A stretch of 10,044 nucleotides of DNA from DAONBD01 sp964525485 (GTDB taxonomy: Bacteria > Patescibacteriota > Gracilibacteria > UBA1369 > LOWO2-01-FULL-3). A program made the translations under genes and the position numbers. Under the pieces are notes generated by a model. That model did not search any database. It saw only the letters and a list, made by a program, of their open reading frames with translations, and was not told where the DNA came from. Positions 5,142 through 10,044 of this stretch are shown here, piece by piece; within the stretch, counting starts at the first letter, position 1, and every line of letters starts with the position of its first letter. The stretch spans positions 1 through 10,044 of the forward strand of contig CAZGHH010000032.1 of NCBI GenBank assembly GCA_964525485.1. Reading direction: 5' to 3'.

Positions 5142-8100
5142 TTAGATCACCGGTAATCCTATGTTTTTAACTTCTTCTGCCGATTCTTCTTCCTTAGACG
5201 CTTTTTTCTCTATTTTAAGCTCTTTTTCGGCGCTTTTCACTTCTTCTGCATGTTGACGTTTATACATCTCTCCGGCTGGAATCAATTTACCAATGATTAC
5301 GTTTTCTTTTAAGCCCTCCAAGTTGTCGATTTTCTTTGTCGTAGAAGCCTCGACCAAGACACGGATCGTTTCTTGGAATGATGCCGCTGATAGCCAGCTA
5401 TCCGTGTACAAAGAAATTCTTGTAAGGCCTAGAAGAAGTCTTTCACCTCTTGCAGGTTTTTTACCTTTCTTCTTCAATTTCTCGTTTTCATTTGTAAATT
5501 TGATGATATCTACTATCTCTCCAGGCAAGAAGTGTGAATCTCCGCCTTCCATAATTCTTACTTTTGAAAGCATTTGTCTTGCGATGATTTCAATGTGTTT
5601 GTCATTAATTGTCTGACCTTGAGAAGCATAGATGCTTTGAACTTCAGTCATTATGTATTTCTCAACTGTGTAGACGTCTGTATATTTCATCAATTTCTTG
5701 AGATTCAAGTGCCCGTTTGTAAGAGGAGTTCCTCTGTCTACTACGACGCCATCTTTTACGATGACAGTTTTCCCCTGAGGAATTTTGTATGTTTTTTCCA
5801 CAGGACCTTCAGAGACAGTGACTATTTTATTTTCAGAAACTTCTTTTACGATACCTTTGTCTATTGCTTTGACTGTAGCTTTTGAATCTTCGGCTTTTGC
5901 AAGGACCATTTTTTCTTTTACCTGATCTCCTTTTTTAACTGAAGGAATCATATTTGAAGGTAATTCGTATTCTTCTTCTACCGGGTCGGTTGTAAGGATA
6001 GAGATTTCAGTTTTCTTGTCTTTCTGTTTAATTGAAACTTTACCTGTGACGTCGGCCATTACAGCAGGGGATTTTGGTGGGCGTGCCTCAAATAGTTCTT
6101 CTACACGAGTCAAACCTTGCGTGATATCTCCGCCTTCGGCAACACCTCCCATGTGGAAGGTACGCATAGTCAACTGTGTACCTGGCTCACCGATTGATTG
6201 AGCAGCGATAATACCAACTGGAGTTCCGATATCGACTGTTTTATTTAAACCTAAGTCTTTACCGTAACATTTGATACAAACACCATCTTCAGTCTTACAT
6301 GTCATGATTGAACGAACCATGATTTGTCCTACGCCTGATTTAGTTATAACTCTCAACATTGTCTTATCAATTTCTGAATTTCTTTTTCCGATGATTTCAC
6401 CAGTCTTTGGATCGACTAGATCTTCAGCGAGCGTGCGTCCGTAAATTCTATGTTCAAATTTCTCACCAATTATTTCTGATTCTTCGCGCGTTACTTTGTG
6501 TCCGAATTCAGATTTACAATCAGCTTCTTTAATCACGATGTTTTGTACAGCGTCGACGAGACGACGAGTCAAGTAACCAGCTTCAGCTGTTTTTAACGCT
6601 GTGTCTGATTTACCTTTACGTCCTCCGTGTGTCGCGATGAAGTACTCGAGAATTGTAAATCCTTCTTTCAAATTTGATTTAATTGGAAGTTCGATTGTCT
6701 TGCCGGCCGGATTTGCAACTAGACCTTTGATACCGCAAAGCTGAGTGATTTGTCCCCAGTTACCGCGGGCTCCTGAGTCTACCATGTAGAACAAGTCGTT
6801 TTCTTCATCAATGTTTTCGATCATGGCGTTTGTGATTTCTGACTTAGCCTTTGACCAAACTTTGATCGTGTTGTTGTAGCGCTCGTCTTCAGTGATTAAT
6901 CCTTTCCAAAAATGGTTATTAATGGTTTTTACCATTTCAGATGCATCTTCGACAATCTTTGCTTTTTCCTCAGGTACCACCATGTCGGCAGTTGCAATTG
7001 AAAGCCCGGATACTGTAGCGAATTTAAATCCTAAGCGTTTTAAATCATCGCCCAAAATAGCTGTTCTATCTGTGCCGTATATATCGAAACAATCTGACAC
7101 TATTTCAGTTAATTTTTTCTTACCCATTGATTCGTTGTAGTAGGGAAGTCTCTCGGGAATTACTGAATTGAAAATTAATCTTCCAACAGTTGTTTCAATA
7201 ACTTCGCCTCTTACTCTGGCTTTGATCGGAGCATGTAAGTGGACTTGATCCATTTGATAAGCCATTACCGCTTCTTGTGTATCTCCGAATATCATTCCTT
7301 CGCCTTTTGTACCTTGAGTCATTTTTGTTAAATAATAACATCCGAGAACCATATCCTGTATAGGTGTGATGATCGGATCTCCTGAAGATGGTTTTAACAA
7401 ATTCGCCTTTGAAACGATGATGTTTTTGGCTTCGGCTTGAGCAGATGATGATAGAGGTACGTGTACGGCCATCTGATCTCCATCGAAGTCAGCATTGAAA
7501 GCGGCACAAACTAGTGGGTGAACTTGGATAGCTTTACCTTCAATTAATATAGGCTGGAAAGCTTGGATACCAAGTCTGTGAAGAGTTGGAGCGCGATTCA
7601 AAAGTACGTAATGATCTTTTGTTACGTCTTCCAAAATATCCCAAACTTCACGGCGTGAGGATTGAATTAATTTTTCTGCATTTTTAATGTTGTGAGCGTA
7701 GCCGTCTGTGATGAGTCTACCAATCACGAATGGTTTGAAAAGTTCAAGGGCCATGATTTTTGGAAGACCGCATTGATGTAGTTTTAGTTTTGGACCAACC
7801 ACGATAACAGAACGTCCTGAATAGTCCACACGTTTACCCAACAAGTTTTGGCGGAAACGTCCTTGTTTACCTTTTAACATGTCAGAGAGTGAGCGTAGTT
7901 TGCGTTTGTCTCCGGCAGTGAATACGGCGCGCCCTGAACGTGCTGAATTATTTAACAATGTATCAACGGCTTCCTGAAGCATTCTTTTTTCATTGCGGCA
8001 GATTACCTCCGGCGCGCCGATTGAAAGAAGTCTTTTTAAACGATTGTTTCTATTGATTACTCTTCTATATAAATCATTCAAATCTGAAGCAGCGAAACGA

Positions 8101-9086
8101 CCTCCGTCGAGCTGTACCATTGGTCTCAAATCCGGTGGAATTACCGGAAGAACCGTGAGGACCATCCATTCGGGTTTGATGCTAGCTTTTAACAAGCTGC
8201 CTACCATTTTTAATCTCTTCAAAACTTTCTTTTTCTTTTGACCGCTTGATTTTTTTACTTCAACTTCTAGGTCTGCTTGAAGTTTTGTTAAATTCAAACT
8301 TTCGATAATGTCGCGAATGACTTCAGCACCGGTGCCTGCTTTGAAAACGTGTCCGAATTTCAAAGACATCTCTCTATATTCAATTTCAGAATACACTTTT
8401 CCGACTTTGATATTTGTCAATTCTTCTTTTGCTTTTTGATGTTGGTCATCAAACTCTTCTAGTTTTGTAGCGCACATTCTTTCGAATTCATCCATCTTCT
8501 TTTTAGTTTCTGTAGCTGTTGCACTTTTTGTTACCAATTCACTTTCCAGTTCTTTTTTTCTAGTTTTGAATTCAACTTGGATATTTTTCTTGTGTTCTTT
8601 TAATTCCTCTTTTAATTGTGTCTTAGCCTCTTCTTTTGCGGCTTCATCCACTTCTTTTATCATGTATGCAGCGAAGTAGATAACCTGCTCAAGAGTTTTT
8701 ACAGGAATGTCTAATAATAAACCAATACGACTTGGTGTTGAACGTATGAACCAAATGTGAGTTACCGGAGCCGCTAATTTGATGTGACCCATTCTTACAC
8801 GACGAACTTGAGATCTTGTGACTTCAACTCCGCATTTTTCGCAGACTATTCCTTTGTATCTGATTCTTTTGTATTTACCGCAATAACACTCCCAGTTCTT
8901 TGTGGGCCCAAAAATCTTTTCACAGAAAAGTCCATCACGTTCAGGTTTTTGTGTGCGATAGTTGATTGTTTCAGGCTTTTTTACTTCGCCATGCGACCAA
9001 GACATAATTTGGTCCGGAGATGCAACTGATACTGCTATGGCATTGAAGTCAAAATTGTTTTTATTGTCCGTTTGCATTTGCGCCAT
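5142..9086 (-). CDS. rpoC: DNA-directed RNA polymerase subunit beta'
   Basis: This 1314-residue protein is the catalytic beta' subunit, forming the clamp, bridge helix, trigger loop and Mg-binding site of RNA polymerase. In order, an N-terminal Zn finger uses Cys67, Cys69, Cys82 and Cys85. A Lys/Glu-rich, probably coiled-coil insert lies at about 144-225. Switch and lid elements lead to KRVDYSGRSVIVVGP (418-432), then RAPTLHRLGIQAF (498-510). The catalytic NADFDGDQM (531-539) supplies Asp533, Asp535 and Asp537. The bridge helix is at about 829-850 (KTAEAGYLTRRLVDA). A second Zn site uses Cys857, Cys930, Cys937 and Cys940. The trigger loop includes GEPGTQLTMRTFHMGG (966-981). A charged tail (about 1279-1314) ends NIGLPVI. 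The first ATG is used; Met4 is an alternative, and neither has a Shine-Dalgarno motif. It is separated from rpoB by ssb. All catalytic residues are present. Confidence 0.99.
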   Translation of the reverse strand: MAQMQTDNKNNFDFNAIAVSVASPDQIMSWSHGEVKKPETINYRTQKPERDGLFCEKIFGPTKNWECYCGKYKRIRYKGIVCEKCGVEVTRSQVRRVRMGHIKLAAPVTHIWFIRSTPSRIGLLLDIPVKTLEQVIYFAAYMIKEVDEAAKEEAKTQLKEELKEHKKNIQVEFKTRKKELESELVTKSATATETKKKMDEFERMCATKLEEFDDQHQKAKEELTNIKVGKVYSEIEYREMSLKFGHVFKAGTGAEVIRDIIESLNLTKLQADLEVEVKKSSGQKKKKVLKRLKMVGSLLKASIKPEWMVLTVLPVIPPDLRPMVQLDGGRFAASDLNDLYRRVINRNNRLKRLLSIGAPEVICRNEKRMLQEAVDTLLNNSARSGRAVFTAGDKRKLRSLSDMLKGKQGRFRQNLLGKRVDYSGRSVIVVGPKLKLHQCGLPKIMALELFKPFVIGRLITDGYAHNIKNAEKLIQSSRREVWDILEDVTKDHYVLLNRAPTLHRLGIQAFQPILIEGKAIQVHPLVCAAFNADFDGDQMAVHVPLSSSAQAEAKNIIVSKANLLKPSSGDPIITPIQDMVLGCYYLTKMTQGTKGEGMIFGDTQEAVMAYQMDQVHLHAPIKARVRGEVIETTVGRLIFNSVIPERLPYYNESMGKKKLTEIVSDCFDIYGTDRTAILGDDLKRLGFKFATVSGLSIATADMVVPEEKAKIVEDASEMVKTINNHFWKGLITEDERYNNTIKVWSKAKSEITNAMIENIDEENDLFYMVDSGARGNWGQITQLCGIKGLVANPAGKTIELPIKSNLKEGFTILEYFIATHGGRKGKSDTALKTAEAGYLTRRLVDAVQNIVIKEADCKSEFGHKVTREESEIIGEKFEHRIYGRTLAEDLVDPKTGEIIGKRNSEIDKTMLRVITKSGVGQIMVRSIMTCKTEDGVCIKCYGKDLGLNKTVDIGTPVGIIAAQSIGEPGTQLTMRTFHMGGVAEGGDITQGLTRVEELFEARPPKSPAVMADVTGKVSIKQKDKKTEISILTTDPVEEEYELPSNMIPSVKKGDQVKEKMVLAKAEDSKATVKAIDKGIVKEVSENKIVTVSEGPVEKTYKIPQGKTVIVKDGVVVDRGTPLTNGHLNLKKLMKYTDVYTVEKYIMTEVQSIYASQGQTINDKHIEIIARQMLSKVRIMEGGDSHFLPGEIVDIIKFTNENEKLKKKGKKPARGERLLLGLTRISLYTDSWLSAASFQETIRVLVEASTTKKIDNLEGLKENVIIGKLIPAGEMYKRQHAEEVKSAEKELKIEKKASKEEESAEEVKNIGLPVI

Positions 9087-9124
9087 GCTATTTAAGTTAA
9101 TAGTTTATTATTATTGACTCTTGC

Positions 9125-9181
9125 AGAGGGTTGCCATCTCGTTCCGCTAAAGCGGGGGTGAGGGCAGTCATGCCTCTTTTT
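9125..9181. repeat. GC-rich nested stem-loop element between ssb and rpoC
   Basis: Within a very AT-rich 152-base gap, four nested arms are complementary: AGAGG (9125-9129) with CCTCT (9173-9177), TGCC (9132-9135) with GGCA (9163-9166), CTC (9138-9140) with GAG (9160-9162), and CCGC (9144-9147) with GCGG (9152-9155) around a 4-base loop. This makes 16 bp with small internal loops. Read on the plus strand the outer arm ends in TTTTT (9177-9181), as in a terminator, but no plus-strand gene precedes it. Read on the minus strand, the direction of the genes, no U-tract follows. A small palindromic dispersed element of REP/MITE type, or a processing or regulatory hairpin controlling rpoC, would fit. 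Repetition elsewhere in the genome cannot be seen from this window. Confidence 0.55.
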
Positions 9182-9238
9182 GAGTTTTTTTAGATCGCTA
9201 TGCTTTTTTTTTAAGCTTTGCGTTTATTAATATTTTAG

Positions 9239-9730
9239 CTACACCCCTAGATCTTTATCTATTGGGTTGTCTTTGGATTCCGATCCATCATTCGTTGAGG
9301 CGATTTCTTCTACTGAAGCGACTTCTTCTGCTGAGGCAACTTCTTCATTTTCATCATTTGCAAGATATTCGCCTTCTGTGTCCACATCACCAATTGATGA
9401 TTTTTTATCGAGCATAATCATGTCTTCCACCACGATTTCTGTTTTAAATTTTCTTATTCCTTCTTCCGTGTCCCAGCTCCTTGTTTTTAAATAACCTTCA
9501 ATGTAAATAAGCTTTCCTTTTTTAAGAAATTTTGAACAAACTTCCGCCAAGCGCGCCCAAGCTACGCATTCGTGAAATTCCGCTGAATTTTTCTTTTCTT
9601 CACTTGACGTGATCCATTCGCGATTCGTAGCAAGTCCGAATGTGACAATGTTTTGTCCATTTGTTGTTTGTCTTAATTCCGGATCTCTTGTTAGGTTGCC
9701 TATTAATATAACTTTGTTTACTGATCTCAT
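9239..9730 (-). CDS. ssb: Single-stranded DNA-binding protein, located between rpoB and rpoC
   Basis: This 163-residue protein is typical in length. SSB coats single-stranded DNA in replication, repair and recombination and recruits partner enzymes. The OB fold covers about residues 1-108: it starts MRSVNKVILIGNLTRDPELR and continues with FGLATNREW, the FHECVAWARLAEVCSKFLKKG core (52-72) and IYIEGYLKTRSW (75-86). Phe52 and Trp58 replace the E. coli Trp54/Phe60 arrangement, as in Bacillus-type SSBs. Residues 109-163 form an acidic, low-complexity tail with a threefold EEVAS-like repeat. The tail ends KDLGV and lacks the DDDIPF-like tip with terminal Phe that binds partner proteins in well-studied SSBs. 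It starts 24 bases after rpoB and precedes rpoC by 152 bases, almost certainly in the same operon. This location is unusual. No Shine-Dalgarno motif was seen. It could be a paralogue rather than the only SSB. Confidence 0.95.
   Translation of the reverse strand: MRSVNKVILIGNLTRDPELRQTTNGQNIVTFGLATNREWITSSEEKKNSAEFHECVAWARLAEVCSKFLKKGKLIYIEGYLKTRSWDTEEGIRKFKTEIVVEDMIMLDKKSSIGDVDTEGEYLANDENEEVASAEEVASVEEIASTNDGSESKDNPIDKDLGV
9296..9346 (-). repeat. In-frame 18-base tandem repeat in the ssb tail (three units)
   Basis: The ssb codons for residues 129-145 encode EEVAS-A-EEVAS-V-EEIAS, three units of six residues (the last lacking its sixth). The nucleotide units are similar but not identical, differing mostly at third positions, so the duplication is not recent. 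It lengthens the acidic linker and may vary in copy number between strains. Confidence 0.8.
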
Positions 9731-9754
9731 ATTTAATACTTAATTAAATTATAT

Positions 9755-10044
9755 TTATTCTTCTAGGTCTTCGAGTTTTTCCGTTATTTCTTTATCTACA
9801 GTCGTTGGAGCCTCTACTACTTCTTCCTCCGGTTCGACGTATTCATCTTCACTCAATGTGTCGAGCGCTTTGTTGTCTTGTAGAAGGTCTACATTTAAAC
9901 ACAAGCTTTGTAATTCTTTTACCAAGACATTGAATGATTCAGGAGTTCTCGGTTTTTTAATTGGCTCACCTTTGATAATTGATTCGTATGATTTAGATCT
10001 GCCGTACACATCATCTGATTTAATTGTAAGCATTTCTTGTAAGA
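9755..10044 (-). CDS. rpoB: DNA-directed RNA polymerase subunit beta, C-terminal end (partial)
   Basis: The frame is open from the window edge (first whole codon 10042-10040) to TAA at 9757-9755, showing the last 95 residues. The start lies outside the window. The stretch LQEMLTIKSDDVYGRSKSYE followed by IIKGEPIKKPRTPESFNVLVKELQSLCLNV is the hallmark C-terminal segment of bacterial RpoB that contacts beta' near the clamp base. It is followed by an acidic tail of about 40 residues rich in Glu and Asp (EDEYVEPEEEVVEAP and EKLEDLEE). Short acidic tails after this motif occur in several bacterial groups. ssb follows after only 24 bases. The frame continues upstream of the internal Met at 10033, so that Met is not the start. 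Confidence 0.97.
   Translation of the reverse strand, partial: LQEMLTIKSDDVYGRSKSYESIIKGEPIKKPRTPESFNVLVKELQSLCLNVDLLQDNKALDTLSEDEYVEPEEEVVEAPTTVDKEITEKLEDLEE

Noticed and set aside
7926..8018. Two copies of the palindrome GGCGCGCC (7926-7933 and 8011-8018) in rpoC
   Set aside because: Each falls in conserved codons (Arg/Ala and Gly/Ala motifs) of rpoC. No further copies or structure suggest a function.
9203..9218. GCTT-A-run-AAGC hairpin with a nine-base homopolymer downstream of ssb as a terminator
   Set aside because: The stem is only 4 bp, and on the transcribed strand it is made of A's with no U-tract after it, so it does not meet terminator criteria.
1..10044. Possible alternative genetic code (UGA as sense codon), since none of seven visible stops is TGA
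   Set aside because: All genes, including glycine-rich GTPases and the 1314-residue RpoC, read full length with no in-frame TGA. TAA is used five times and TAG twice, which a small sample with standard code explains.

Overview
The window is a stretch of core information-processing genes, all on the minus strand. In transcription order they are the end of rpoB, ssb, rpoC, rpsL, rpsG, fusA, tuf and the first 86 codons of rpsJ. This is the classical RNA polymerase / str / S10 super-cluster. Coding density is high, the composition is moderately AT-rich, and the intergenic spacers are very AT-rich. The organism is bacterial: it has beta/beta' RNA polymerase subunits with Zn fingers, bacterial EF-Tu and EF-G, and sigma70-type promoters. 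The small gaps, the charged coiled-coil insert in RpoC, the long-form S12, the absence of Shine-Dalgarno motifs and an ssb gene wedged between rpoB and rpoC suggest an uncultivated lineage such as Patescibacteria/CPR. That placement is an inference from general resemblance and not a firm assignment.

Layout. Bases 10044-9755 encode the RpoB C-terminus, followed after 24 bases by ssb (9730-9239). A 152-base gap holds a compact GC-rich nested stem-loop, and rpoC follows (9086-5142). A 120-base gap holds a candidate promoter and a strong leader hairpin ahead of rpsL-rpsG (5021-4115, separated by 25 bases). The 158-base gap after rpsG has a textbook intrinsic terminator and then a near-consensus promoter for fusA (3956-1863). 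The 118-base gap to tuf has a second, weaker promoter candidate. The 290-base gap between tuf (1744-551) and rpsJ (260 onward) is filled with inverted repeats, two of which are mutually exclusive and resemble an attenuator-type S10 leader.

How it works together. RpoB and RpoC form the catalytic core of RNA polymerase. S12, S7 and S10 are 30S ribosomal proteins, and EF-G and EF-Tu drive elongation. The single-stranded DNA-binding protein is the outsider, since ssb normally travels with rpsF/rpsR or stands alone. The visible control signals suggest that the cluster is split into separately tuned units: rpoB-ssb-rpoC, rpsL-rpsG, fusA(-tuf), tuf, and an S10 operon with a structured leader.

No mobile element, CRISPR array, tRNA, rRNA or new enzyme system is visible. 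The points most worth attention are the ssb insertion, the structured tuf-rpsJ leader, the split str operon, the lack of Shine-Dalgarno sequences in all seven visible starts, and a naturally occurring Arg at the streptomycin-resistance position of S12.
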